Origin: Onstottus_B arcticum
Lineage (GTDB): Bacteria; Acidobacteriota; Blastocatellia; UBA7656
Direction of reading: 5' to 3'
Length of the DNA stretch: 64,000 nt
NCBI GenBank assembly: GCA_038040485.1
Contig: JBBPIE010000015.1
Span: forward strand, 77,330-141,329
The position numbers and the translations under genes are program-made. Positions 18,058-26,442 of the stretch are shown one piece after another (the stretch's first letter is position 1; each line of letters opens with the position of its first letter). The notes beneath the pieces were generated by a model, which was not told the origin of the DNA, ran no database searches, and saw only the letters and a list, made by a program, of their open reading frames with translations.

Positions 18058-18152
18058 GCCTGTATGGGCGCGCCTCCGTGCGCGCCCCTCCTGCCAAATT
18101 CCGTGCCTGGGTTCGTGAAAAGGGGCGCGCACGGAGGCACGCCCGTACAGGC
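18058..18152. repeat. Inverted repeat, 32-bp arms (30/32)
   Basis: Arms 18058-18089 and 18121-18152 pair with two mismatches around a 31-base loop. Same family as 6693-6784 (CCTGTATGGGCG ... CCTCCGTG ... GCGCCCCT). It begins 12 bp after the stop of the leftward gene 18165-18830 and precedes the peroxidase start by 28 bp. Some start calls would wrongly translate it as an N-terminal extension of the peroxidase. Confidence 0.88.
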
Positions 18153-18164
18153 TTCGAACTCCTT

Positions 18165-18830
18165 CTACTGCTCCGCGATGCCTTTGACAATGAACGCGAT
18201 CGGGAGCTCCGATCCCGATTGAGTCTTGAGCTTCGAGGAAAACACCAATTGCCCATGATCGTTAGGCGCGACCGCGGGGCTACCAGACTTGTCCGCCTGT
18301 GCGAGGCTCAGCACCGCGGGGTGATTCGTGCCGCTTGCCTTGGAGCTCATCTTCATAAGCTCTTCGAACTTGAACTGCGCATCGGGGTTTTGATCCGAAG
18401 CCACGGGAATCAACACAAGAAAGTCCCGGATTGGCGATATGCCCATATGGTTCCCGTCCGTAGGATGCAACCCGTAACGAAGCGAGTACGCGCCCGGCTT
18501 GAGCGGCTGTCCGCGAAAGTCAGTAGTTGCTCGCACGAACGCGACGACTCCGATGAGGGCCGATTCGCCAAGCGTCGTGTAGACGGCACCCTGCGTGTCG
18601 GTCTTTCCCGCGGGAACTCCGGCTCGCAGCCAGATGTCGCAGTATGCGCCGTCGGCTAACGAGATGCGCGAACCGCCAGGTTGAAGCGCTTTCTTCAAAG
18701 CGTCGGACGCGCCAGGGTCAGCGAAGGCGCCGGTCGGCTCAACCTTGTTGCCGTCGACGCTAGTTCGTGCCGAGGCGAAAGCAGCAAGTGCGATTGCGAC
18801 TATTGTGATTGCGATCGACCTGCGCGACAT
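18165..18830 (-). CDS. Secreted protein of unknown function
   Basis: A 221-aa exported protein. Residues 1-24 (MSRRSIAITIVAIALAAFAS) form a signal peptide. The body contains ISLADGAYCDIWLRAGVPAG, a sequence FRGQPLKPGAYSLRYGLHP and DFLVLIPVASDQNPD. This beta-rich, periplasmic layout loosely recalls DUF2911-type proteins, which also contain a P-x-G-x-Y-S-L strand. No catalytic motif is evident. ATG 18830 follows a GGAG site (reverse strand); longer frames upstream run through a hairpin repeat. It is flanked by repeats on both sides. Confidence 0.72.
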   Translation of the reverse strand: MSRRSIAITIVAIALAAFASARTSVDGNKVEPTGAFADPGASDALKKALQPGGSRISLADGAYCDIWLRAGVPAGKTDTQGAVYTTLGESALIGVVAFVRATTDFRGQPLKPGAYSLRYGLHPTDGNHMGISPIRDFLVLIPVASDQNPDAQFKFEELMKMSSKASGTNHPAVLSLAQADKSGSPAVAPNDHGQLVFSSKLKTQSGSELPIAFIVKGIAEQ

Positions 18831-18894
18831 GCGTTTCTCCGTTCTGAGGATCGGGATTGGTGAGATGCAGGCGAGACGCCTGCGCTCCCAGGAA

Positions 18895-18956
18895 TCACAA
18901 AGGCACAAAGCCCACTTAAGAACCAATGTCTCTTTGTGGTCTTTGTGCCTTCGTGG
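18895..18956. repeat. Inverted repeat of the CACAAAGGCACAAAG family
   Basis: Arms 18895-18915 and 18936-18956 pair with a few mismatches. They consist of near-tandem CACAAAG units. The element lies 16 bp after the stop of the DUF1326 gene. A half-palindrome of another family (GCAGGCGAGACGCCTGCGCT, from 18867) adjoins it. Related arms occur at 38549-38623. Confidence 0.75.
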
Positions 18957-18972
18957 TGAAACTCTCTTCCGC

Positions 18973-19647
18973 CTAGCGAGCGAAGCTGCCGACAAACGCG
19001 CTGCGCTTGCCATGAACGACCCAGGTTACGCCAAGCGCCTGGCCGGCGTACTGATCGGTCTCGGCTACTGCGGGCATCGAATGAGTCAGCTCAGAAAGCG
19101 GCTGATAGAAGACGTCTTCGTTGCCGCAAAGATGATCCTTGCCGTTGATCGAGCGGGTCTCGATTCCTGCAAGCTCACCCGCACGAACCATCGTCCTGCC
19201 GTAATGCCCGCCCTCGTGGCTCATCGTCATCGTGATCGGAGCGGCCTCCGTAGCGACGACATTGTTCAAGAGCTTACCAGCCATCGACTGCGCAAAGCTC
19301 ACAAGCGCGCTGCGCTGCGCGCCGGTTGCCCGCTCGTCCACGATCATGAAAGCCTTAGCCGGGTACGGATTGGTGTAGACATCGCCAAGCGTCGCAGCGG
19401 CTTTCACTACGCCAACCACGCTCAAGCCGTCCAACGCGACGCCGTTCCAGCTTCCGCTGTTGACGCGCCACGCGAGTATCGCCTGATCGCCGGTGAGATT
19501 GACTTCGCCGTTCGCGAAGCACGGCCCCGTCCACACATCGGCGCTACGGGTTTCGATGTAGTCGCCGGATATGTGTTGAGCCTGACTCGTCGACGACAAG
19601 GTCAAGACAGTAAGGCAAAGCGCCGAAAGAATAAAAAATCTACGCAT
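18973..19647 (-). CDS. Secreted DUF1326 family protein
   Basis: A 224-aa exported protein. The signal peptide (MRRFFILSALCLTVLTLSST) is cleaved near SQAQ. The following ISGDYIETRSADVWTGPCFA and SGSWNGVALDGLSVVGVV match the conserved N-terminal half of DUF1326, a family of unknown biochemical role whose single conserved Cys (GPCFANGE) is present. A second Cys occurs in KDHLCGNEDVFY. It lies between the molybdoenzyme operon and other exported proteins, suggesting a periplasmic redox or metal-related context, which is only inference. Confidence 0.82.
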   Translation of the reverse strand: MRRFFILSALCLTVLTLSSTSQAQHISGDYIETRSADVWTGPCFANGEVNLTGDQAILAWRVNSGSWNGVALDGLSVVGVVKAAATLGDVYTNPYPAKAFMIVDERATGAQRSALVSFAQSMAGKLLNNVVATEAAPITMTMSHEGGHYGRTMVRAGELAGIETRSINGKDHLCGNEDVFYQPLSELTHSMPAVAETDQYAGQALGVTWVVHGKRSAFVGSFAR

Positions 19648-19739
19648 TTGAGTTTCTCCTTCGGATACATTGAAGCTTCGAGGCTCAAATTGAATCTATC
19701 GGTCGCGGTCGAATGCGTCAAGCAAGCCGCGATTCAACT

Positions 19740-19838
19740 CTCTGCGAAAAACCTCTGCGTCTTTGCGTCTTTGCGGTTAGCTGGTCGCGAAAGTACAACT
19801 AACCGCAGAGGCGCAAAGACGCAGAGTCTTTCGCAGAG
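19740..19838. repeat. Inverted repeat of the CCGCAGAGACGCAAAG family
   Basis: Arms 19740-19779 and 19800-19838 (about 40 bp) pair with a handful of mismatches and one indel around a 20-base loop. Each arm is a string of CTTTGCGT/CTCTGCGT units. It begins 20 bp after the stop of the leftward 77-aa gene. The same family gives the perfect repeat at 31260-31388. Confidence 0.85.
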
Positions 19839-19858
19839 AAGACTAAAGAACCAATCGG

Positions 19859-20092
19859 CTAATCGACTCGTCCGACCCCGTGGCACGGGCGGCTGGGTGA
19901 CGAGCAGCTACCCGGCTCAGCCAGTTTTCCGTCGGGGCCGACGCACGTCTGAGTGAAGACGCACCAGAACGCGCCGTCGTTCGGAGCGGGCACCGATGGA
20001 TCGTGCGGGACGCCAATGAACATGCCCTTCCAACGCAAGCAGTCGCAGAGCGCAGGATGCTGAATGTCGAACCGTTCGGTTTCGCTGATCAT
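19859..20092 (-). CDS. 77-aa Cys-rich protein ending the molybdoenzyme operon
   Basis: A small protein not recognised. It begins MISETERFDIQHPALCDCLR and contains CVFTQTC and SCSSPSRPCHG, giving six cysteines in 77 residues, which suggests metal or cluster binding or disulfides. No signal peptide is seen. The ATG at 20092 overlaps the stop of the FAD-subunit gene as ATGA, so it is translationally coupled and very likely expressed with the oxidoreductase. It may be an accessory or maturation factor. A hairpin repeat follows. Confidence 0.65.
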   Translation of the reverse strand: MISETERFDIQHPALCDCLRWKGMFIGVPHDPSVPAPNDGAFWCVFTQTCVGPDGKLAEPGSCSSPSRPCHGVGRVD

Positions 20093-21081
20093 TTGGCGCC
20101 TCCTTTCGCGGCTTCGAGAATCGCGCGTTTGACGGCGACTTTTGCGAGCTGAATCTTGTAGCCGTTGCCGCTGAGACTCTTGGCTCCTGTAACGGCGGCG
20201 TCGCCGGCGGCCTTTGCGGTCTCTTCGGTTATTGCTTTTCCGACTAGAGCGGCTTCGGCTTCCTTCGACCGCCACGGCACAGGAGCCACGTGGCCCATAA
20301 CTATGCGCGCCGCGCTGACCTTGCCGCCGCTGATGGTAAGCGCCACCGACGCGAAAGCAAGCGGCCAATCCATTGCCTCTTTCTGGCGCACTTCATAGGA
20401 AGCGCTTTTGACTCCGGCGAGTGGGGGCACAACTATTTCAGTGACGATCTCATTGGGTTTCAAATCGTGCTCGCGATCTGTCTCCGATTGTGGAACGACG
20501 AAGAACTTCTCAACCGGAATCTCACGCTTTCCCTTAGGCCCGAAGAGGCGCACCGTAGCTCCTAACGCGATGAACAGCGGTGCCAGGGTCGAGGGGCTGA
20601 CGAAATAAGCAGGCCCCGAATTGCCAAGAATCGCGTGATAGCGATTGTCTCCGGATGGAACAAGCGACTCACCACTCTCATCCTTTGCCAGCAGACCGAA
20701 GCCTGCACGGTAGTACCAGCATCGCGGACGTTGGCAAAGATTCCCCCCAATCGTGCCCATGTTCCTGATTTGAGGCCCTGCTATTTCGCCCGCGGTCTTC
20801 GAAATAACAGGAAAGGCCTCACGCACCTGCGGGTGGTCTGCCAACTCCTGAATCGTGACTAGCGCGCCGATGCGCAAGCCTCGGACTGAGCCTATGCTTA
20901 TGCCGCGAAGCTCCTTGATGTCCTTAATATTCACGAGCCGTTTGGGTGTGACGACATCATCCTTCATGAGAGCAAGCAGGTCGGTCCCTCCGGCGAGTAT
21001 GTCAGCGTCGGCCCAGTTGCTACCCAGCAGGCTGACGGCTTGCTCTTTTGTTGTAGGGCTGGCGTATTCAAATGCGCGCAT
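20089..21081 (-). CDS. Xanthine dehydrogenase-family FAD-binding subunit (PaoB-like)
   Basis: A 330-aa FAD subunit of a molybdenum hydroxylase. The FAD loop ADILAGGTDLLALMKDD lies near residues 25-41, and GPQIRNMGTIGGNLCQ near 110. NLCQRPRCWYYRAGFGLL resembles the segment in PaoB/YagS that holds an extra [4Fe-4S] cluster, but the later cysteines of that motif (ACNKR, GSGC) are absent, so the extra cluster is doubtful. Start 21081 (MRAFEYASP) overlaps the large-subunit stop by 14 bp; an upstream extension to 21144 is only overlap with that gene. Confidence 0.92.
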   Translation of the reverse strand: MRAFEYASPTTKEQAVSLLGSNWADADILAGGTDLLALMKDDVVTPKRLVNIKDIKELRGISIGSVRGLRIGALVTIQELADHPQVREAFPVISKTAGEIAGPQIRNMGTIGGNLCQRPRCWYYRAGFGLLAKDESGESLVPSGDNRYHAILGNSGPAYFVSPSTLAPLFIALGATVRLFGPKGKREIPVEKFFVVPQSETDREHDLKPNEIVTEIVVPPLAGVKSASYEVRQKEAMDWPLAFASVALTISGGKVSAARIVMGHVAPVPWRSKEAEAALVGKAITEETAKAAGDAAVTGAKSLSGNGYKIQLAKVAVKRAILEAAKGGAK

Positions 21082-23215
21082 TGTTGCCTCCCTTCTTTTC
21101 GATAGCCGCGAGGACCCGGTCCGGCGTGAGCGGCAAGGTCCCAACGCGAACTCCGATCGCGTTGGCTACCGCGTTCGAGATCACCGCGCCCGGCGAAACA
21201 ACGGGCGGTTCTCCCAGTCCAATCACACCCCTCTCGTCATAGCCCTTGCCGGTCATCATGTGAACCACAAGCTCGCCGATGTCACCGATGCCCGCCAGCT
21301 TGTAGAACTCCATATTGGGGTTCAGCATCCGTCCGTTCCTCGCGTCGGTGATTTTCTCCTCATAGAGCGCGTAGCTCACGCCCATGATCAATGCGCCGTA
21401 GACCTGGCTCTCGGCGGTCTTCAGATCGATGATCAAGCCGCAGTCCTGCACGGCTACGATCTTGTTGATCTTGATGATGCCCGTCTCTACGTCGACCGAG
21501 ACATCGGCCATCTGAACTCCGCCGACGCCCTGGCTTCCGAGGTTGCCCGGCCCGGGGTTCTTGCCACGAACCGTTATCGGCATCGCGCCAAGCTTCGCGC
21601 AAGCCTGAGCCCAGCTCATGCTCTTGCTCGGGTTGTTCTTGACTCGAACCGTGCCGCCGACTGCTTCAAGCTCCTCAGGTTTCGCGTCGAGAGCCGGCGC
21701 GGCTTTGGCAAAGATCAGATCGAGCGCATCAAGCGATGCACGGCGAGCCGACGAACTGACGCCGGCAATGGTCGTGCTTCCGCCTGATCCGCCGGACGCC
21801 GGTAAACGGCTGTCGCCGATCGAAAGCTTCACTGCTTCAAGCGGCAAGCCCAGCGAGTCTGCGACAACAATCATCAGCGTAGTGCGAGTGCCTGTGCCGA
21901 GGTCTTGTGTCGCCATCTTCAATTCGATCGAGCCGTCCGGTTGAACGACCAGGTCGCAATCGCTCGGATGACCACCGCCGCCCCAGGTGTGACACGACAA
22001 CCCGAGTCCTCGTTTGATGGGACCCGGGGTCTTGTCGCCTCGCTCGTGCCAGTTCTTCTTCCAGCCGATCAGATCGGCGGCGATCTTGAACTCGTCTCTG
22101 TAGACCTCAGCCCGGGCGCCCGCCAGATCCATGTTTTTGAGAAGGAAATCGAGCGGGTCCATCTTGATCGCAGCAGCCGCGTCTTCAAGAGCCGACATCG
22201 TGATCAGACAGCCTTGCGGATGACCCGGCGCGCGCCAGGCTCGCTGCGGGCCTACATGATTGACGATAGCCGTGTGCTGCTTTTTTTGATTCGGTATGTT
22301 GAAGATGTAAGGCAGCGGCGGCGAGCCCCCACCGCCCAATCCGCCTGAAGCCCACGAGTCCGACTGCCAACCCGTGAGCGTTCCGTCTTTCTTGACCGCG
22401 ACTTTCACACGCGCGTAAGCGGAAGGCCGCGCGCCTGCGACCATCAGCTCGGCGTCCCGCTCATTGAACATCTTCACCGGTTTGCCGCCGGCCTTTTTGG
22501 AAAGCCGGGCAGCCGTGATGTCCCAATCGTCGGGTCCAAACTTGCTGCCGAATCCGCCGCCGACATGATCTTGCTTGACTGTCACATTGCCGGCCGGAAT
22601 TTCAAGCGGCCTGGCGATGTTGCTTGCCGATCCGCTGACCGCTTGCGTTGACAAGTGAGCAAGCACGCTCTTGTCATCGGTCCACTCCATCACCGAGCCG
22701 TGAGATTCGAGGCAGCAGTGAGTGATCATCGTCAATCCGTAGAAGCCTTCGACAACCGTATCAGCTTCACTGAAGGCTTTGTCCGGATCACCCGCTGTAT
22801 TAGCGTTAGCCGGTTTTGCAAACTCGCCGGCAAGTTTCGGGTCGGTATCGAGCGCCATGTGCGGAAGCTTTTCGTAGGTCACCTTGATCGCGCGAGCGGC
22901 GTCAATGGCTGTCGGTTCATCGACAGCCGCAACACCTACGATCGAAGCGCCCATCCACGAGATTTCGGCGCCGACGCCTTGAACGATTTGCACGGCTTTT
23001 ACGCCGGGCATCTTCTCGGCCGCGCTAGTGTCTATGGCGGTGATCTTCGCGTGCGGGTGAGGACACCGAACCATCTTGCCCCATAGCATGCCGGGAGGGT
23101 TGATGTCGTAAGAGTATTTCGCCTTGCCGGACACTTTTGCCGGTCCGTCGACGCGCGATATGCGCTTGCCGATCAGAGTTCGTTTGTCGGCGTCGGGCCA
23201 TTTATACTCGGCCAT
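21068..23215 (-). CDS. Xanthine dehydrogenase-family molybdopterin-binding subunit
   Basis: The 715-aa catalytic subunit of a molybdenum hydroxylase. It starts ISRVDGPAKVSGKAKYSYDI, the standard beginning of the aldehyde/xanthine oxidase large subunit. It contains HVGGGFGSKFGPDDWD (cofactor-binding glycine loop), a PQRAWRAPGHPQG segment (arginine in the substrate region) and a late GLGEPPVVSPGAVISNAVAN, the region carrying the catalytic glutamate. Size and subunit split match E. coli PaoC and IorB-type enzymes. Likely oxidises aldehydes or heterocycles in the periplasm after co-export with the Tat-bearing Fe-S subunit. The gene overlaps both neighbours by 14 bp. Confidence 0.94.
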   Translation of the reverse strand: MAEYKWPDADKRTLIGKRISRVDGPAKVSGKAKYSYDINPPGMLWGKMVRCPHPHAKITAIDTSAAEKMPGVKAVQIVQGVGAEISWMGASIVGVAAVDEPTAIDAARAIKVTYEKLPHMALDTDPKLAGEFAKPANANTAGDPDKAFSEADTVVEGFYGLTMITHCCLESHGSVMEWTDDKSVLAHLSTQAVSGSASNIARPLEIPAGNVTVKQDHVGGGFGSKFGPDDWDITAARLSKKAGGKPVKMFNERDAELMVAGARPSAYARVKVAVKKDGTLTGWQSDSWASGGLGGGGSPPLPYIFNIPNQKKQHTAIVNHVGPQRAWRAPGHPQGCLITMSALEDAAAAIKMDPLDFLLKNMDLAGARAEVYRDEFKIAADLIGWKKNWHERGDKTPGPIKRGLGLSCHTWGGGGHPSDCDLVVQPDGSIELKMATQDLGTGTRTTLMIVVADSLGLPLEAVKLSIGDSRLPASGGSGGSTTIAGVSSSARRASLDALDLIFAKAAPALDAKPEELEAVGGTVRVKNNPSKSMSWAQACAKLGAMPITVRGKNPGPGNLGSQGVGGVQMADVSVDVETGIIKINKIVAVQDCGLIIDLKTAESQVYGALIMGVSYALYEEKITDARNGRMLNPNMEFYKLAGIGDIGELVVHMMTGKGYDERGVIGLGEPPVVSPGAVISNAVANAIGVRVGTLPLTPDRVLAAIEKKGGNNARI

Positions 23216-23837
23216 TTTTCTGCCCTCCTTTTGCCGCCTGCATCACGGCCGCGCGAACGCCGACATAGGTCCCGCACCGGCAGAGATTCCCGCCCAGTCC
23301 GTGCTGAACCTGTTCGGGTGTGGGGTTGGGGTTCTTGTCGAGGAAGGCTTTGCACGCGACTACGAAGCCCGGTGTGCAGAAGCCACATTGCTGGGCGTCG
23401 TTGTCGATGAAGGCTTGCTGGATTGGATGCAGCTTTTCGCCTTGCATCAAGCCTTCAACAGTAGTGATGGCTTTGCCTTGCGCCTCGATGGCGAGCACCG
23501 AGCAAGAGTAGGCCGGCTTGCCGTCTACAATCACAGTGCAAGCCCCGCAGGTCGCCCGGTCGCAAACGCGTTTCGAACCGGTCAGGTCCAAGTCGCCGCG
23601 CAGGGCTTCCAGCAATGTGACTCGCGGCTCGACTTCGGCGGCGTACTTCTTGCCGTTGACGGTCAAGGCGAGCGCGACCTTGCCGGGCCCGTACATCTTG
23701 ACCTCGGCTCCGGCCACCTTGATGACCCGATGCCCCATAACCAGCGGCACCGAGAGCGAGATACCTGAAGCTTTAAGGAAGGAGCGTCGAGACCAACCGG
23801 ACTCTTTTTCCTTCACATCATCATCGTCATCGTGCAT
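23202..23837 (-). CDS. Tat-exported [2Fe-2S] subunit of molybdenum hydroxylase (PaoA-like)
   Basis: A 211-aa electron-transfer subunit. A twin-arginine signal (SRRSFLKASG, Arg17-Arg18) follows an acidic N-terminus with five consecutive Asp. Two cluster motifs are seen: CDRATCGACTV with a later Cys in AYSCSVL, and CGFCTPGF plus NLCRCGTY. The Tat signal on this subunit, as in PaoA, implies export of the folded complex. It is the first gene of a four-gene leftward operon (small, large, FAD, 77-aa). Confidence 0.95.
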   Translation of the reverse strand: MHDDDDDVKEKESGWSRRSFLKASGISLSVPLVMGHRVIKVAGAEVKMYGPGKVALALTVNGKKYAAEVEPRVTLLEALRGDLDLTGSKRVCDRATCGACTVIVDGKPAYSCSVLAIEAQGKAITTVEGLMQGEKLHPIQQAFIDNDAQQCGFCTPGFVVACKAFLDKNPNPTPEQVQHGLGGNLCRCGTYVGVRAAVMQAAKGGQKNGRV

Positions 23838-23851
23838 CCTGGCCCCCTTTC

Positions 23852-23938
23852 GAATTGCGGATTGCGGATTTCGGATTGCGAATTAAGGAACTCGTCCAAT
23901 TTCGCAATCCACAATCCGCAATCCGAAATCCGCAATTC
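23852..23938. repeat. Inverted repeat of the GCGGATTGCGGATT family
   Basis: Arms 23852-23882 and 23901-23938 pair over about 31 bases, with small indels. Both are made of ATTGCGG/CCGCAAT units. It abuts the stop codon of the leftward gene 23939-24403 and lies just upstream of the Tat-subunit start, so it may separate the two transcription units. Confidence 0.85.
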
Positions 23939-24403
23939 CTATGGTGGTGTTTCTCTAAACTCGAGCTCAGCGCGGCAGCAAGGACAGGGCCCCGGCGCAT
24001 AAGCCCTGACGTTGCAGAGTTCGCAAAAGTAATAGATGTCGTATAGCTTTCCTTCCCGGATCGACTGCACGGTGACGATTTCGAGCTTGTCACCCGGAAA
24101 CAGCTTCGCAGTGATCTGAAGCTCGCGCTGGCGCACTCGCGGGTCGGTGAACATGGCTGTTGAGATGTCAGTCGACAGGAACCTGTAACGCTTGCCGTCC
24201 GGGCTCACCAAACCAAAGTTGCCGGCGGCCTCAGTGCACCCAACCACCTCGCCACGTCCGCGAGAGTCCAAGCAAACGACGCGGCCCCGAACGACTGTGA
24301 GTCCCGTGTTGTCGGCGTCCTGTGTCTGGCTCGCTCCGAACAGTGAAAAGGACGGCGTCAAATGGAGGAGCGCCAGTAAGAGCGGAACCAGAAACTGATT
24401 CAT
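23939..24403 (-). CDS. Secreted small protein with C-terminal Cys cluster
   Basis: A 154-aa protein of unknown function. The signal peptide is MNQFLVPLLLALLHLTPSFS. The mature part begins with a small beta-barrel-like region (VVRGRVVCLDSRGRGEVVGC). It ends with CELCNVRAYAPGPCPCCRAE, four or five cysteines spaced like a zinc ribbon or haem-independent metal site. DKLEIVTVQSIREGKLYDIY suggests an OB-like strand set. The stop codon touches the hairpin repeat. No family name is claimed. Confidence 0.68.
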   Translation of the reverse strand: MNQFLVPLLLALLHLTPSFSLFGASQTQDADNTGLTVVRGRVVCLDSRGRGEVVGCTEAAGNFGLVSPDGKRYRFLSTDISTAMFTDPRVRQRELQITAKLFPGDKLEIVTVQSIREGKLYDIYYFCELCNVRAYAPGPCPCCRAELEFRETPP

Positions 24404-24797
24404 CAGCTAGTTCTCAGGTCTCGAATTGGCCGGCTTGCCATCTTGCGGTTGCGAGCTAAGAGGCAGCGTCCACTGCAGGTCAACTCAAACGACCCAAATT
24501 GTTGTCATTGATTCGGAATGCGTCGGCGGCTACGTTATCATAGGATCGCCTGATCGAGCAACGACTGCATGGCTTTGAGACTTGAAAAGCCTGAGAGCGC
24601 AGGTATCCCTGGGAGCGCAGGCATCCCTGCCTGCATGCGTCTTGGAAGAGACATCTAGCAAGTGCCGAACGGAGCAGCCAGGGATGCCTGCGCTCCCAGG
24701 TCACGATAATTGAAACTCGGAGCGAACCTGAAGCGTCCAAGTAGGCAACTCGGGCCAAACTGGAAAACCGACCGGCGCGTCACATGGATGAAAGCTT
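24404..24797. other. 394-bp divergent intergenic region with hairpin
   Basis: This region lies between two divergently transcribed genes, so both promoters should be here, but no convincing -35/-10 pair was identified. It contains a hairpin repeat (24608-24700) and no supported gene; the leftward open frame 24480-24758 reads through the repeat and has no protein-like character. Confidence 0.5.
24608..24700. repeat. Inverted repeat, perfect 22-bp arms
   Basis: Arms 24608-24629 and 24679-24700 are perfect complements (core GGGAGCGCAGGCATCCCTG). An extra partial copy of the same unit precedes the left arm (24588-24607). It is one of only two elements in the set located in a divergent promoter region instead of after a stop codon. 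Confidence 0.88.
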
Positions 24798-26087
24798 ATG
24801 GTTGAGCGAAGCGATTGCGTGGATGCCTCTGCTCACGCCGGCAGGAAGGGAGACTGTTTGGACAACGGCCAAGACGTGGATATCGGGGAATCAATAAGTC
24901 TCTCAGATGCGGTCGCGCAATCCTGGGACGTGGCGATAGTCGGCGCAGGACCGGCCGGCTCGACTGCTGCGATACATCTCGCGGATCGCGGTCACCAGGT
25001 GTTGCTGATCGACAGGGATTCGTTTCCACGAGACAAAGTTTGCGGCGACGGCTTGATTGCAGACGCGGTTCGCTGTCTGGGTCGAGCGGGATTGTACGAC
25101 GAGGTGAGGGCTCGCGGATTCAGGGCGGAGATGGGAACGGTTTACAGCCCGTCGCGTATTCGCTTCGACGTGCCTGGTGAGTTCCTTACTCTCAAGCGTT
25201 CGCAACTGGATGCACTGATGGCGCGCCGCGCGATCACGGCGGGCGCGTCCTTTTGCCAGTGCCGTGTGAGGGACGTCGAGGTTGAGCGGGACAATACGCT
25301 GCTCCTTTCGGCGGAGGGAGACGAACGGAGATTAAGAGCGCGGATCGTTTTTCTTGCGACCGGAGCAAATGTCTCAATGCCATCGAAGCTCGGCCTGGTG
25401 ACTCGTGAAGGCCCGAGCGCCGTCGCGCTTCGTTGTTATGTTCGGTCGAACGTTGCGCTTGACCGGCTGGTCATCTCGTACGACAAATCGATCGCCCCCG
25501 GATACGCGTGGATATTCCCGGTAGGCGACGGCGAGTTCAACATCGGGTGCGGCGTGGCTTATGGCGCAAGACGGGCGGCGCAGGTAAATCTGCGAGAGGC
25601 ATTTCAACTATTCATAACGAGCTTCCCGCTTGCGGCGGAGATCGTGCGACAAGCTGAATCTATCTCGCCGATTCGTGGAGCGATGCTTCGATGCGGGCTG
25701 ACCGGAACTCAGCCCTGCGGACCTGGTAATACTCTTGTACTCGGCGAAACGATCGGCGCGACATTTCCATTCACCGGTGAGGGAATAGGCAAAGCGATGG
25801 AGACCGGTGAGATCGCAGCCGAGGTCGCTCACCAGGCCCTCGCAACCGGCGACTTCACCAGGTTGCGCGAGTTTCCGGCGCGAATAGAAGTAGAGCTGCG
25901 GCCCAAGTTTCTTGGCTATCGAATCGCCGAGAATTGGTTCTCGCGGCCGTGGTTGAACGACTTCGTGGCCCGCCGCATTAGCCGGAGCCGCTTCTTGCAG
26001 GAGTTGGTCGCAGGAATAATCAACGAGACAGTTGACCCGCGCGAAGTCTTCTCGCTGCGAGGCATGCTGCGGTCCTTCGTTAGGTAA
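24798..26087 (+). CDS. Geranylgeranyl reductase-family FAD oxidoreductase
   Basis: A 429-aa flavoprotein. DVAIVGAGPAGSTAAIHLAD (about residues 44-63) is the FAD-binding Rossmann motif, DSFPRDKVCGDGL the conserved geranylgeranyl reductase segment, and FPFTGEGIGKAMETGEIAAE the second FAD motif. Homologues reduce isoprenoid double bonds in quinones or lipids, or act on other unsaturated substrates. ATG 24798 has little ribosome-binding signal, whereas TTG 24858 is preceded by AAGGGAGA (24846-24853); the latter would still keep the whole Rossmann fold, so the start is uncertain. Confidence 0.87.
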   Translation: MVERSDCVDASAHAGRKGDCLDNGQDVDIGESISLSDAVAQSWDVAIVGAGPAGSTAAIHLADRGHQVLLIDRDSFPRDKVCGDGLIADAVRCLGRAGLYDEVRARGFRAEMGTVYSPSRIRFDVPGEFLTLKRSQLDALMARRAITAGASFCQCRVRDVEVERDNTLLLSAEGDERRLRARIVFLATGANVSMPSKLGLVTREGPSAVALRCYVRSNVALDRLVISYDKSIAPGYAWIFPVGDGEFNIGCGVAYGARRAAQVNLREAFQLFITSFPLAAEIVRQAESISPIRGAMLRCGLTGTQPCGPGNTLVLGETIGATFPFTGEGIGKAMETGEIAAEVAHQALATGDFTRLREFPARIEVELRPKFLGYRIAENWFSRPWLNDFVARRISRSRFLQELVAGIINETVDPREVFSLRGMLRSFVR

Positions 26088-26442
26088 GTGTCGGCGTCCG
26101 GCGCAGAATATCTCAGCTCGCGGCCGCTTGTTGGCGGTTGCCGGGGTTGCAGGATTCCATTTTCACGTTGTGAGCAAACCCCGACCGGTCAGATGAATTG
26201 TTGCATCTTTATTAAGCTGTAGACCCTCCGTCAGTACTGTGTTATCGTTCGTTCGTAAATCAGAGGGATGCTCGGCAGTAGCCCCCGACTCGCAACATTG
26301 GTTAGGCACCTTCGAAGCAATGTCGAAACCGGAAGTGTCGCGCCACCCTTTCAGGAGAGCGCGTTTGATGCCGGGAGTGCACAACCAGGCAAGCAGGGCG
26401 CGCATCGGATAATCGCACTACTCACGTAGGACGAAATTCAGG
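26088..26442. other. 355-bp gap without recognisable features
   Basis: Between the flavoprotein and the carboxypeptidase. Lower GC than the genes around it. No protein-like frame, tRNA or strong promoter pair was seen, and no hairpin of the repeat set. Confidence 0.5.

Noticed and set aside
18030..18140. N-terminal extension of the di-haem peroxidase
   Set aside because: It translates the hairpin repeat; the signal peptide starts at 18029. Similar extensions through repeats were rejected for the genes starting at 18830, 31155 and 37186.
24480..24758. 92-aa minus-strand frame in the divergent region
   Set aside because: It is largely a translation of the hairpin repeat and has no family resemblance.
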